Positions 1 to 11,834 of a stretch of DNA of 64,000 nt are shown piece after piece. The position numbers and the translations under genes were made by a program. The notes below the pieces were generated by a model. The model made no database searches. It was not told where the DNA came from and saw only the letters and a program-made list of their open reading frames with translations. Every line of letters begins with the position of its first letter. Position 1 is the first letter of the stretch. Origin of the DNA: Bigelowiella natans CCMP2755 (taxonomy: Eukaryota; Cercozoa; Chlorarachniophyceae); contig ADNK01000630.1 of assembly GCA_000320545.1 (NCBI GenBank), positions 1 through 64,000 on the forward strand. The letters run 5' to 3'.

Positions 1-1026
1 GGAGAGAGAGAGGGTGAGAGAAAGAAAGAATAAAACAAAGCAAACACTACATCTCCATCTCTATCACCATCATCACCATCATCATTACAATCATAATTAC
101 AATCATCACCATCATCATCGTCATCATCATATCTAACCTTCTACTACCTACCACCCTACCTCAAGTGTTGCGCCCCCCCTTTACGATGGATCTTCAAGGA
201 GTAAACAGCAGCAGCAACAACAAACAACAGGATGACAATAGCTTACAACTCCAACTATTTCACCACTATCATTATTAAACTACGTAACTATGAATATTAC
301 ACACAACAATAATAACAACAACAAAGGAGGGATGGGGAGGAGGAGGAGGAGGATACTATTGAATATGGTATTGGCAGCGCCAAGTTCTCGAAACTCCTAC
401 AATCTTCTCTTCTCCTTCTTCTTCTTCTTCTTCTTCTTCTTCTTCATTCCATATATTACAAAGCACACCTCAGTATCTAGGTGCAAAGCGATGAGATCTA
501 AATCGACTTTGCCTTGATTGGATTATCGTGATGATCGTTTCACACAGGGAAAGGGCGAGGCAGACAATTAATAATATTAATAATAATAACAGCATACTAG
601 AGGAAAGATTTAACAAGACCAATTGTTACTTGATTGGAGTGTAATACTATTTAGAGCTTATTTTTGATTTCATTTGTTCAATATTAAAGCAGCAGCAGCA
701 GCAGCATCAAAATGGATGGATGAATCCGTACTTAGGGTTGCCAGATCACCACTCTTAGCAGCAAATGCCTATGATGATGATGATGATGATCATGATGATG
801 ATGATGATATATAATACATTTTATGCTTAAATTTGATTAGCTTTCTAAGAATAAGATACTTTGGCAGCAGTATCATCGTTTGTACCTTTGCTCGTTGGGT
901 TGCGTTTATTCCAGGCTGCATGACAAATACAGAAAATGGAAGCTTTGCCAGCTAATCAATCAATCACAACGAGAAGAAGAAACAGAGGTAATAAAAACAA
1001 TTAGCAGCAGACCCAATAACCGAGTA

Positions 1027-1042
1027 AAAATACATCTCTGTT

Positions 1043-1083
<41 letters not shown>
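1027..1083. repeat. (TA)n microsatellite
   Basis: Nearly pure TA dinucleotide tract flanked by TAATATA on both sides. It lies in unresolved DNA and is not part of any gene I can support. Confidence 0.9.
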
Positions 1084-1087
<4 letters not shown>

Positions 1088-1249
1088 CTAAAGAGAAGAG
1101 AAGCATGGGTGTTGTATGTTTGGATTTTGCTGCTATCATATCATCTTTTCAAATAATGAAATGTTAGGATTTGGTGTATTATTATTATGAGTATTGTTTC
1201 TCAACAGTACACACAACAAACAGTCAAGAGTTCATAATATTAGTATGTA

Positions 1250-1297
1250 GGAGGAGGAGGAGGAGGAGGAGGAGGAGGAGGAGGAGGAGGAGGAGGA
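1250..1297. repeat. (GGA)n microsatellite
   Basis: About 15 perfect GGA units in a row. The strand asymmetry (purine on plus) resembles the intronic trinucleotide runs of the plus-strand genes further right. Confidence 0.9.
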
Positions 1298-2061
1298 AAA
1301 GCTCCTGTTAATGATTCTGGATCATCAATTGTGGCACCGATGTAACTATCGATTGTAACGATGCTGATGATAATAAGTCTTCTTCTCGCAAAATAAAGAA
1401 ACATCAATATTACTACTTACCCTCTCTCGCACATTGCGACTTATGACTTCACCAAGAACTCCCCTGTGTTGTTACCATCAAAATACAACATATCACCTCC
1501 TTAACGGCCCATTCTTACCATCTCATCGTTTTCATCAGCACTTTGAGTAACAGCACCATCTCCGTTATGTCAACATTGTATGCATTTTTATTGCTCCGTC
1601 GGTACTAAAGATGGAATCCATTGATGATCTCATCATCGTCGAACAATACCTTGTTGTCACAATGTATGCATTGTCTGCCACTGCATCGCTCACAGCCTTA
1701 GATGATGAAGAACAAATTCACATTCAAAAGGAGTCTTAACAAGAAAGCGATAACACACACTTTCTGTAATATGATATGGATTGATTATACTATGTTCATC
1801 AATCACACTACCACATACATATTAAAATGCAAACAAAAAGTATATGCAAGTACACGCACACGCACACACACACGCACACACACACACACACACGTGTGTG
1901 TCATGACTACTTCCTGCGGAAATCCAGTGATGCCTCTTAAAAGAACGTTTGTATCTACAATCCAAATCCTGGTATTTTATGTCATATAATTTTAAATCCA
2001 TTATCTACTTTATTTGCGACAACGTTGATAAAGACCAGCACCAATCTTTAGTGAATGTTTT

Positions 2062-2565
2062 TCATACTGACTGTTTGGAATGATGCACAGAAGCAGCCCA
2101 AGAAGAAGGATCATCAATTATTTCATGTTTAATGAAGCTCAGGTCGTTTCGCATCTCATCTAACTCGATACAATTTCCATATCTAAGATATATAACAACA
2201 AATATTTGTAGTGAGTAAGAGCGTGCTAGCACGCATGAATTATCATCATCGTCCATGTGCGCCTCATTGGTAGCAGCTTTGCACGATACTATGTTGTACT
2301 GCAGGGTTGCACACCACCTTTGTTTGCCACCTCTCAGCCGTCCGCCACCATGAAGCAAATTGTAAGTCTCCATCATTCCCCATCCACCTCGGCCTGATGG
2401 CAGCAACAGGTTTGTCTCAAAAAGTACTAGTATGCATGCGACACTCTTAATGGCGCACTCACTTACTTCGAAGAACAATAACAATGTAAACACAATATAA
2501 TTTGTTTGGTGCAGCCTCCCCCATCTTCGTCCTCCTCATCCTCCGCTGGTGGTGGTCTTGATAGT

Positions 2566-2601
<36 letters not shown>

Positions 2602-2735
2602 GTCATTGATGAGGAACAGGAACACGATGATGCTTTAACTAGTCGAAGAACTTGATCTACTACTCCTACTACTGTATGTTCTATTTCTACTGGTACGTCA
2701 ACCCAAAATTCCTGTCGCAATTTGAAATTCCCCAT
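2062..2735 (-). CDS. possible minus-strand gene, fragments only
   Basis: Three segments look like exons of one minus-strand gene divergent from RPP21. A possible first exon near 2735 begins MGNFKLRQEFWVDVP and ends at a GT donor. A strong GTAAGT donor sits near 2461. A last exon ending at 2062 follows a TTAG acceptor and reads YGNCIELDEMRNDL to a stop. The glycine after Met and the following residues would permit N-myristoylation. The middle is interrupted by a CAT/ATG repeat near 2570-2605 and I could not close the frame. No family recognised. Confidence 0.3.
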
Positions 2736-2868
2736 CGTTGTCGTCGATTATGTACGTGTTAGTCCGACTTAAAATTATTATCATCATTATTCCAGGAGAG
2801 AGGGAGTAGGCTCACCATCCCCTCCCTCCCCCTCTCTCTGCTTCCCATCAACTTCATTGCTACCATTC

Positions 2869-4321
2869 ATGACGGATGAAAAGCCTAGTTCATCCTCTTC
2901 CTCTTTTCCACCCCCCCCCCCCTCCTCCTCCTCTTCATCATCATCGCACATTCGTTATCGGTTGGAGCGGTTATGGGATGCGGCTCAACATTATGTAATG
3001 CTCTGCCCTCCCCTCTCAAGGTCGTCTAATGGACAATATGGACATTTAGACATGAGATCAGGTCATTCTATTGTGTACCCCAACGTTGTTTTAGGTGCTA
3101 CCTTCGACAAATGAGGATATTGGCAAGAAATTCTGGACAAGGCAAGTTTGCTTTTGTATTTTCATGACGAAGAGAGAGGCGAATTAATTGCTGTCGGAGT
3201 AATTGTGGTGTGTTTACAGTCCTTCACCCAACAATAAACTCCCAGTTCTGCACACAATGTAGTTCGCTATTCGTCCCAGGGTACATTTAAGTATTAATCC
3301 TCATATTGCAGTGAGTTGTACATCGTGCTGTAAATTGACTACAATGTTTTGATTTTTTCCTGGCACATTTGCCAAAAACTTATAACAAAGGGTGAATTGC
3401 AAGGTGAAGGTTCTCGCTCTTAAGCGCGGCCATTGCATGCTCAAGTCTGTTGCAAAGACATCCCCAAAGCCACATCTAATGGTCGTTGCTGTGCAGTAAC
3501 TTCTATCCAGAAGCTTTATGATCGATGCTTGCCTTAATTCTACCTCCCAGGAATACAGTTGCAGCGTCTGTAAAACAACATCTACGAAGAGGGCTCTCAC
3601 CCTAGCGGACCATTTTAAGTAGAAAATCATGAATTTTTAACGACAACAATATTTGATATGAGTGAATCTTTCTTAAAGCCGAAAGGAGACTGTGACCAAT
3701 CGTAGAGCCAAGGAGAAAGAAACAATTAGGAAAAAAAAAAACAAGTAATTTGATTTTCTTCAAATTAGTGGCAATCTTTGTTGATAAAATATTTTGTGTA
3801 CGATCTTCTGTATCTATCCATCTGTCTATCTATCTACGTGTGGATGTTGGTGGGTGGTAGGTTGAAGTCCCTATCAAAGGCAGATAAGAATAATCGTGAT
3901 CGAAAGGTTCACTTTCGTTGCTGTTGTTATTTAGAACTCATTGTGAATGAAATGGATGATCCTAGAAGTGTTATTTTGATCTCTAGTTCTCATTCGCTGC
4001 AGCTAAATCAATGAAATCAGATAAACAGGTTACGTGGTAGAAACAGACATCTGATAAAACAAATAATGTACGTGTGTTTTATTGTTAGGGAGTTGCAAAC
4101 CCTGCATTGGTGGAAGCGAAGCAAAAACTTGCAAGTTGTTTGTTTCCTTAAGAAGATACGTAGTTAATAATTCTTGACTTATGACATATCCATCAGGGAA
4201 AAGAAGACGCAAAAAAGGATCTTCGTTGCAAGATCGGGTCGCTGCTGCATTTGGAAAGAAAAAAGAGGAAGATAGTGGAGGGAGCGACCTTTATCACCTT
4301 CTGAATATGTTCAATAATTAA
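2869..4321 (+). CDS. RPP21: RNase P/MRP protein subunit RPP21/Rpr2-like
   Basis: Subunit of ribonuclease P, the nuclear ribonucleoprotein that trims the 5' leader from tRNA precursors. Five exons close in frame: 2869-3061, 3220-3280, 3861-3916, 4089-4109 and 4197-4321, giving 151 residues, the usual family length. After a Ser/Pro-rich start the N-terminal helices read RLERLWDAAQHYVML. The zinc ribbon is split over three exons: FCTQCSSLFVPG supplies the first cysteine pair and SCKPCIG the second, each C-x2-C. The tail is basic (GKRRRKK) and then acidic. The start is the first ATG before the Ser/Pro run; an upstream exon is not excluded. Its 3' end faces the SAP gene across the palindrome-rich tract at 4.4-5.6 kb. 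The family call rests on the cysteine pairs, size and exon order. Confidence 0.8.
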
Positions 4322-4439
4322 TACATGTACATTTTAGTTTTACATCAGGCTCATGTTAGAAAATTTATGATGCTGTGTTGAATCCTGAGCATACCATCCG
4401 TGCGAAATCGAGCCTACTTTGGTACACAAGTTCTACTAT

Positions 4440-5560
4440 GCTTCAGGAAATCAGCTATGATGCACGCACCCATTATGCCGTCGCGGGCTAAGTACCTTAA
4501 GTTCACGTGGCAATGTGCACGCTTGTACGTGATTGCAATTTTGAGCTAGGTTTCGATGATAAGGCATCATTATTGGGGACGCAACTTTGCGTTTCAAGCG
4601 CGGAAACTCAAATTGCGCCTCCCGCTGGCACAGGAATTTGGACAGAATTGGTGCACGAGGCGTCCTGAACAGACGCGATGTCCATGTTGTCACGCATGTG
4701 CATGTGTGCATGTGCACATGTGCATGATCAGCTGTGATGCACGCACCCATTACACCGTCGCGGGCTGAGTACCTCATCATGGAAATCCTCCAAAATCCTC
4801 TGTCTTCAATGTGCGAGATGGCGGATGGATTTCTTTCTGTTCAAGACTTGAGTTTCTCAAGATGTTTCTGGTGTGTTTTTCCCTTGAGTTCTTGGGTAGT
4901 TCGAGGCACTGCATTTCGCACACTGCACGAAGCAAAAACATTGACCTTCATCGTGCTGTGCACGGGCAACAAGCTTCTTCCGTGCATCAGCTGTGCATCG
5001 CAATGTTGTTCGTCCCATCGTGCAATTGCAGCACCCGCCAAAGCTGTGCACTCAATCGTGTCAGGTCGTGCACGATCCCACGTGTGCATTGTGCAACTTC
5101 AATGATTTCTTTCTCTTCCGCTTTGAATCGAACGTGCGGTTGTCCAGATTGATCGCAAGTTCTTCTCCTGCGAAGAACTCAGCTGTGTGTCGTGGCTTCA
5201 TCACCTGCCCTAGTGCCGAATCTGTGCACGAATTCGTGCATGTTCATCAGGTGTGCGTCTTCGTGGGCCTGCTTCAAAAAGCTGGAATGGAATCAAGAAC
5301 GATGGCAGCCGGGACTGGCCAGCTGGGGAAGAACAAGGCCGTGTGTGATCAGTGCGCATGCTGTGATGCTGTGTTGAAATTTGCATGTGTGCGCACGTGC
5401 ATGTGCACATGCATGCACATGTCTAGATGTGCATGCTATAATGCACACGATCGAAATGGGAAGCGCTGCTGCTTTTTTCACTGCACACATGGCGCTGCGA
5501 TGTGTAGCAAAAACTTCAAAGCCCAAGCTTGTCAAGGCTAGCTAGAAGGGATGTTTTTCA
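4440..5560. other. short-palindrome-rich tract downstream of RPP21
   Basis: About 1.1 kb between the convergent ends of RPP21 and the SAP gene. It is packed with TGCA, CATG, GTGCAC and TGTGCA words, for example the run at 4693-4730 and another at 5380-5440 where GTGCATGTGCACATG-type palindromes follow one another. The open frames here, including a Cys-rich one of 182 codons at 4993-5541, come from this composition and are not supported as genes. From 5561 to the SAP stop at 6113 I see ordinary AT-rich sequence. Confidence 0.75.
4449..4778. repeat. direct repeat pair, about 48 bp, 279 bp apart
   Basis: The segment at about 4449-4497 (CAGCTATGATGCACGCACCC onward) recurs at about 4728-4777 with only a handful of substitutions, including the shared core CCGTCGCGGGCT. 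Both copies lie in the palindrome-rich tract. They could be remnants of a segmental duplication or the ends of a small degenerate element; no transposase is present. Confidence 0.7.
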
Positions 5561-6112
5561 AGCTACGACGCACATAGCGCTCCGATCCTTTCATGCCATG
5601 TGCTATTTTTATTGTCCATCCTATAATCCAGTCCGCGATGATCGCGCCACAAATTAATAGGGGGCAGCATGTCATGCCATGCTACGTGCGCAAGAAAGCT
5701 GTTTTTGCAAAAACACACGGAGAGAGCAACTTTTGTAATATGGCCACTCTGACGAATAGCTACATCGGAACATCGGAGCACCACGATCACTAAAGGTCGT
5801 ACTTGTAGCATAGTAGTAGTGATAGTATGATGGTGGTAACTATGATGGGGACTGATGAAATGCATTTAATTCTCTATGTCGAAGAATGATTGTTGTCTTC
5901 GAGTCGATTAGAATCAGCAAATGGTTCGCAATTTGTGACAGTACATACAATACGAATCCTGTTGGGAATTTCAAGTTGAAGTAGTGCTGCATGAGATTTC
6001 ATTTGTAAAATTAATTGGTAGTTGGTGCTTCATTTGGTTTTGATTTTGGCAGCCTAATGTTTGCCTTTCCTTATTGCTAGTTTAAAGAAATAACGCCATG
6101 ATGCACGAATAT

Positions 6113-7041
6113 TTAAACATTGGAGTTGTTAGGGTTTCTATAGTCCTCGATGTCCATTTTTAGCCTGTGATCCTGAATCCTTGATATTAGCTTTGCCTGC
6201 AATTGTCACTGGGTTACCATTAAGAAATAGCTATGCTTGAAAGCGGTACCTTATTTCCTGATGATGCAAGTCCGAATTTTTGCAAATATCCGCGAAGGTG
6301 GAGTATGTTCCTTTCTTTTAGTCGTCCGAATTCAATGTGATCCACACTTGTGTAGTCCACAAACTGAAGGGGAAAATGTTCCATAATAAGGTTCATGTAT
6401 CTGAAGAACAAATCTTTTTTATAACACACATACATTGACTTCGTTTTGCTTTCCTTCATTCATAAAGGCGACGAATCCCTTGAGCCCTTTCGCTGAAAAT
6501 GTTCCAATTTGGAATTGATCAGCAATGCCAACAAAATCTTTGGTAGAAGCTTACCGTTGACAGGTCTTGAGAAAACTTTCCTTCTTTTCCTTTTTCTTTT
6601 GGAAGTCTGGGTTTCTTCGTTCTCCTTGTTGCTTCTAATAATTATCAATGTAAAAATTTTAACACATCCATTTAACATTTCGGAGTTATCACGTACCGCT
6701 TCATTCTCCTCGAATGCCGTATGTCCTCAGTCTTTTTTTGTCCCAAAAGCCTCACTAAGAAATCGTCGTCGTTGAAGCTGACTTCCTTATATTTTTCTGA
6801 AACCAGGATTATCATTTTTATCATGAACAAATCGCGAGCATGATATTTACCACAACCTGCAGAATCAACGCTGCTGCTCACGTACACTGGGGTCTCCAGC
6901 TAAAAAGAAATTGAAAATTGTCAGCTCAACTCCAAAAGTCAATTCGGCATTGTGTCTTACTTCCCATGGGCGCGGTTTAATCTCGGTGAGGACTCCACGG
7001 GCAGGGAGATCGCAGAGGAAGCTTCTTTCTTCTGTTGCCAT
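6113..7041 (-). CDS. SAP-domain nuclear protein
   Basis: Small protein of 188 residues with a C-terminal SAP helix-extension-helix, a motif that binds AT-rich or scaffold DNA. Seven exons close in frame: 6961-7041, 6851-6899, 6697-6796, 6555-6634, 6434-6492, 6250-6363 and 6113-6196 (567 nt). The SAP domain, roughly residues 135-170, reads LHLRGYLQKFGLASSGNK followed by AKLISRIQDHR after the last intron, with the conserved Leu, Gly and Lys of the family. A basic stretch KRKRKRRK near the middle is a probable nuclear localisation signal. Introns are 54-69 nt. The gene diverges from the galactosyltransferase gene. I recognise no other domain, so the specific role is unknown. Confidence 0.8.
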
Positions 7042-7658
7042 TGGAGCTCTCGGTTTCTGAAGTGGGATAGGGTGGAATTGGAGGGAAGCAGTTTGCTAAT
7101 AATGTGCGAATTAATCATGATGTTTTCCGAAGAATTCGACCAGCAGTCGCTTATTTAAATTTGAACGCATTTCTCTTATGTTTTAATTGTTCATAACAAG
7201 TTATGTGAAAAATCCTTGGAGACCAAAAATTCTCCATCATTTCACCAAACATGACTGTTCACATGCACCAACAACAAACAACAATAACAACAACAACGAC
7301 AACAACAACAACGACAATAACGACAACTCCAAAGCAGACTCCATGCGAATCTACTAGTCTAGGTGTAACCAACATAGCTGGGAAGTCAAGGGCGCGAAAA
7401 GAATAGCTAACTAACTAACTAACTAGGGCTGCGGTCAGTCGTCATCATTATCATCATCGTTATCATCATTATCATCAATTATCATCATCATAACACATTT
7501 AAAAAATATTGACAGTATTCGTCTAGACCGATCTAGCGTCACGATGTTCCTGTCATAAAAGGGAGGGGAGACGCTAATTGGCGGTCGGGGTTTCGTTTTG
7601 AACAGCGAAGGATGATCAAAAATGCGCTCAGGAAGCGCCGCAAGCCTAGAGCAGGTAA
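7042..7658. other. divergent intergenic region, SAP / galactosyltransferase
   Basis: Promoter-side interval between two divergent genes. It holds an (ACA)n/(CAA)n run near 7263-7325, a TAAC repeat near 7407-7425 and an (ATC)n-like run near 7440-7490. It lacks the dense CATG/CTAG palindromes of the 3' intervals. No gene seen. Confidence 0.5.
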
Positions 7659-7661
7659 ATG

Positions 7662-7700
<39 letters not shown>

Positions 7701-7713
7701 CCATTTACCTATG
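7650..7713. repeat. perfect hairpin: TA tract inside an inverted repeat
   Basis: A TA run of about 35 bp is bracketed by AGGTAAATGGA on the left and its exact reverse complement TCCATTTACCT on the right, so the whole 60 bp can fold into one long hairpin. It sits at the 5' end of the galactosyltransferase gene and may be intronic or leader sequence. It resembles a short foldback or MITE-like remnant. Confidence 0.7.
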
Positions 7714-8754
7714 TATATAAGAGATTAACAGACACCTTGCGTTCAATAGGCGATTCGATTTCTGATCGTAAAAAGTCCACTCGCGCTAGCAAGGACCCTT
7801 TTGCTTTCTTCGGGATAGTTGGATTGGCTGCAGCTCTTTTTGTCATATCATTCATGGTATGACTATTATCGCACTCAATTAACTTTTGGACGAGATTAGG
7901 CAACAAATGATGTTTTGCACCAGTCGTTTTGGCATGCAGTAACTCAACTTGTTTATCACTTATGTTGTTTTAGGGGTACAGAGTTGTAGCGAAACCCAAA
8001 GACACCTTCTTGGATCCAAGGTAGTGTTGAGATTTGTTTATGCATTTCTAGCAGCTGAATAGTATCGTAATATTGCTGCTACTGTGCTTCGCCTATAGGT
8101 GGCGTTTCTGGCAGCTACAAACTGATAAGTCAGGAACAGCATCCTGTATGCAAATAACGAAGAAGATAGATTTTTGTCAAGCAAGAGATGTGGGGGGAGG
8201 CGTAACTTGTCAACAGGATGATCATCATGCTGGATTTATGATGTGTGAGATCCAACAACCTACGCTGAAGAAACTGCCTTCAGCTGTTGATGCTACGGTA
8301 TGGCTTTGTTGTTGTTTAAATGAGTTAATCTACATGGCGACTCGAAAAAGAAAATCAACCTAACACACCCGCATTCATATATTATTCTAAAAATTAAAGT
8401 GTGCTTAGCGTGTGCTTAACTGACTTGTACTGCATAATACTTAGGGCATGCTTTTGGGAGGGGCAGTAGAAACATCATCTTGTAAACGAAACTCAGTTCC
8501 GCTTGGCAAAAACGTGAAAGCAATGTGCCCACGAAAGGCGATTCAAGCCGCTTTAAAGTCAGCAACAGCAAGAACTAAGCTGCTTCCCGCTAAATGCAAA
8601 TCATCCCTTCCAGAAGGTGGACAACAAGGGGACAACGACGTTGGGATTTTAATTGTTATGGATCCAACATCTAGCAGGACAATGATGATGTTGCGAAGTG
8701 CAGTTGAGAGTCATCGTGGTAAAAAGAAGGGAGGAAGAGGAGACGATAAATCAA

Positions 8755-8785
<31 letters not shown>

Positions 8786-10535
8786 GGGACTCTTGCTTCG
8801 ATCTAGTCAAGCTTTTTTGGAAGACATATTCATTGTGCTCTCAGCTAGGGAAAAATCATCCTTATCATCATCATCATCATCATCATCATCATCTGCTACA
8901 CCACCTCTCCCTGCATTCACGGTTGCAATAGTAGGCGCCGGGAAGGCACAGGAGACTATGATTAGCATGTGGAACAAGATCGGGAAAAGGATTCCTGGCT
9001 TCAAAGCTGCTGTTTCAGAGTCTGGTCTCCTTAACAGCTCCCCAGATGGAAGAGCTACCAGCAATAGTGCCTCCTCCTCCTCCTCCTCCTCCTCCTCCTC
9101 CTCCTCCTCCTCTACGAGTATAAGAAGCGATGAAGAAGTTGGTATATGGTGCTGGCAGTCGATAATATATTTGCCAATGACTCCTCGTGTCTCTCCTCTT
9201 GTGAAGATGCAAGACCAAGACACTGCAGCACATTGCATCAATACCGATCCCGTCATGATGTTAATGTCTAATAGCTTAGCGACAACAATAACAACAACAC
9301 CAATGATGGCGAAGAACTCCCCGTTATCTTCTGGAGGAGGAAGTACTGATGATTATCTCAAGTATGAATCTGCGGATGCATATGCTGGGAATGATTATGG
9401 GCGTCCAATGGGGATAAGGAGAGGAGGAGGAGGGGACAGTAACAACGCCTTGGAAAAATGCAAAAGGTGGTGCTCTGACTCTCAGTTGTGCACGGGATTT
9501 AGCCTCTTCCAAGGCATCTGCTACTTCCGCAACCAGAAGGACTTGGTAGTAGTAATATTAACCATGAACGCCTCCAGCCGTACTACTCTTAATAGTAGTA
9601 GTAGTAGTAGTATAAATTTAGTATTCATGATTAGTTAACTAAGAACCTCTCTTCTTATTATTATTCTTCTGTTGTTGTTGTTGTTGTGTTCCGTATCAAG
9701 GAATCCAAGAAGGAGTTTACAGCGGGCGCTGATTTATATATATTAACACATAGAGCTGCTGGTTCTTCTTCTTCTTCTCCGTCATTATTGCATGTTGCTG
9801 ACAAATTCTTGGGACAAAAGGATATTGAAGGAGCACTCGGTGGTCAAAGTCAATATTATAACCTGCAAATCCTATCAGTTGATGATGATGAAGAGGAATA
9901 CGTTCACGCACTCTCTTCCTCCTCCTCCTCCTCCTCATTAACTACATCGATCGAGCAGTTTGCTGACACCTTATTGGAAAAAGGGGACATTGTCACAATA
10001 AGCGGGAAATCTGGACTTCTGTTTCCATCTCTCCCCTTGCTGCTTAAGCCTTGCTCAATCCTCATAGTTTTAACACCACCCAACGATCGAGGTGAATATC
10101 AAGATATAGCGATGATACCCCTCACAAGGTAAAGAAGAAGGAGAAGAAGAAGAAAGAAGAAGAGAAGAAGGAGGACAGCGGAAGAAATTATATGAATAAT
10201 ATTATTTGCTGATAATCTGATTATACGAAGACAAAAAGGAATATATTTCTGCACTCACAAATTCACCACCACACTGTTGTTCTCCTCCTTCTCCTCCTCT
10301 CCCCCCCCCTCCTCCTCCTCCTCCTCCTCCTCCTCACACAGACAGTTGAGGCCTGACGTGACTATTCTCACTGCAAGCTGCTGCTCTCCAAAGACCATGA
10401 TCCCAGCTCTTAAAGATGCTAAGAACATATATCGTGGACGTAACGATCATCATCGTTGTGGTGTAGGAGGAGGAGGAGGAGGAGGAGGAGGAGGAGGAAG
10501 TGATGGTGGAGGCGGATTCCCCCGCACTACTACTG

Positions 10536-10566
<31 letters not shown>

Positions 10567-10831
10567 CCCCGTCATCGTCGCAAACGAAGGGATCGATTCT
10601 TCTCCTTCCAGAGGAGGAGGAGGAAGAGAAAGTACAAATATGATGATGACGCGGGGAATAGAGCATCCAGAGAGTATGGGTAGCATAACTGCAGGGGTAG
10701 CAGGAGACATCGTCAAATTCGTTGGCACCACTACTACTACAAGAGGTGAGTCACTGACTTTGTGAATAATAATACGCAGTATGTATGTATGTATGTATGT
10801 ATGCATGCAGCAGGTAGTACCAAAACACACA

Positions 10832-10895
<64 letters not shown>

Positions 10896-11539
10896 AGGCA
10901 CGCAACAGCATATGTCAGATCCAAGATGTTGTCATCATCAATGTTGACGTAGTAGTAGTTGTAGTAGTAGTAGTAGTAGGTAGAGGAGGTGATCATACTG
11001 AAATTAACAAACTACTCTATCATCAGCAGATGGCCAGCAGCACAGATTAGGCGTGATCGTTCCTTTTCGTGACTCCTCAAACAACCCCACTTCACAAGGA
11101 GCTGACCGAACCAAAAATCTTAACGAATTTGTCCCCTTCATGAGCACCTTCCTTTCGAAAGCGGTGCGTTATTGTGTTTTTGCTCTCTCATCATCACCGC
11201 CATCATCATCATAATGGTGGAAAGTGTTGTTCCTAATATCTTTTGTTTTATAATCGTGATTGTTGTTGTTGTTGTTGTTATATTCAGGGTGTTTCATTCG
11301 AGATAATTGTGGCCGAGCAGACACAAGGACGAATTTTCAACAAGGGGGCTATGTTTAATGCGGGATATATTCTTGCTCATGATCGTGTGGACTATATCGT
11401 ATTGCATGACGTCGATCAAGTTCCTGAAAATCCAAAGAATAACTACGCGTAATAGCAGCACTAGTAGTAGCAGTTAGTAGTAATCATTAATGATACTACT
11501 AGTAGGACGAAGAACTAACTGCTGTAGTACATAAACACA

Positions 11540-11573
<34 letters not shown>

Positions 11574-11786
11574 CAATGAGCCCGACGATGATGATAAATA
11601 GGTATCCGATGCGTCCAACGCATCTTTGTGCAGCATCTTCTCAGTGGAATTATAGGCCCTCTTACGGACAGATGGTGGGAGGGGCCATCATCATGCAAAA
11701 CAAACAGTTAATGGCTGCCATTATCTCTCCCATCCACCATCTGTGTATTATTCATATTCTTAATGATAAAATTATTGTACTACTCT

Positions 11787-11834
<48 letters not shown>

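Larger units (their letters stand above)
1..2061. other. unresolved left end: low-complexity DNA with possible plus-strand exons
   Basis: This stretch is dominated by simple repeats: (CAT)n near 60-130, (TTC)n near 415-445, (GATGAT)n near 775-810, a TA tract at 1027-1083, a GGA tract at 1250-1297 and CA runs near 1855-1895. Two short plus-strand segments look more like coding exons than repeat: one near 739-775 reads RSPLLAANAYDD after an AG acceptor, and one near 858-990 reads YSRLHDKYRKWKLCQ up to a GT donor. I could not join them into a gene or recognise a family. No RNA gene was seen. Confidence 0.3.

Noticed and set aside
3301-3630. 109-codon minus-strand frame
   Set aside because: It lies inside the RPP21 intron between exons 3220-3280 and 3861-3916 on the opposite strand; no matching splice partners or family found.
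4993-5541. 182-codon Cys/His-rich open frame on the plus strand
   Set aside because: It lies in a tract of TGCA/GTGC words; high Cys, His and Met content follows from the composition, and overlapping frames on both strands are open too.
7659-7720. Coding of the TA tract as (Tyr-Ile)n at the galactosyltransferase start
   Set aside because: Both strands give the same YIYI frame by symmetry; it is more likely leader or intron, so the true start is left open.
8807-9256. 149-codon minus-strand frame opposite galactosyltransferase exon 4
   Set aside because: It is an antisense shadow; its Asp and Glu runs are the reverse complement of CAT and CTC repeats.
10277-10911. Long Ser/Gly/Thr frames on both strands
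   Set aside because: Only the plus frame from 10342 to 10745 fits the flanking splice phases; the minus frames are repeat shadows.
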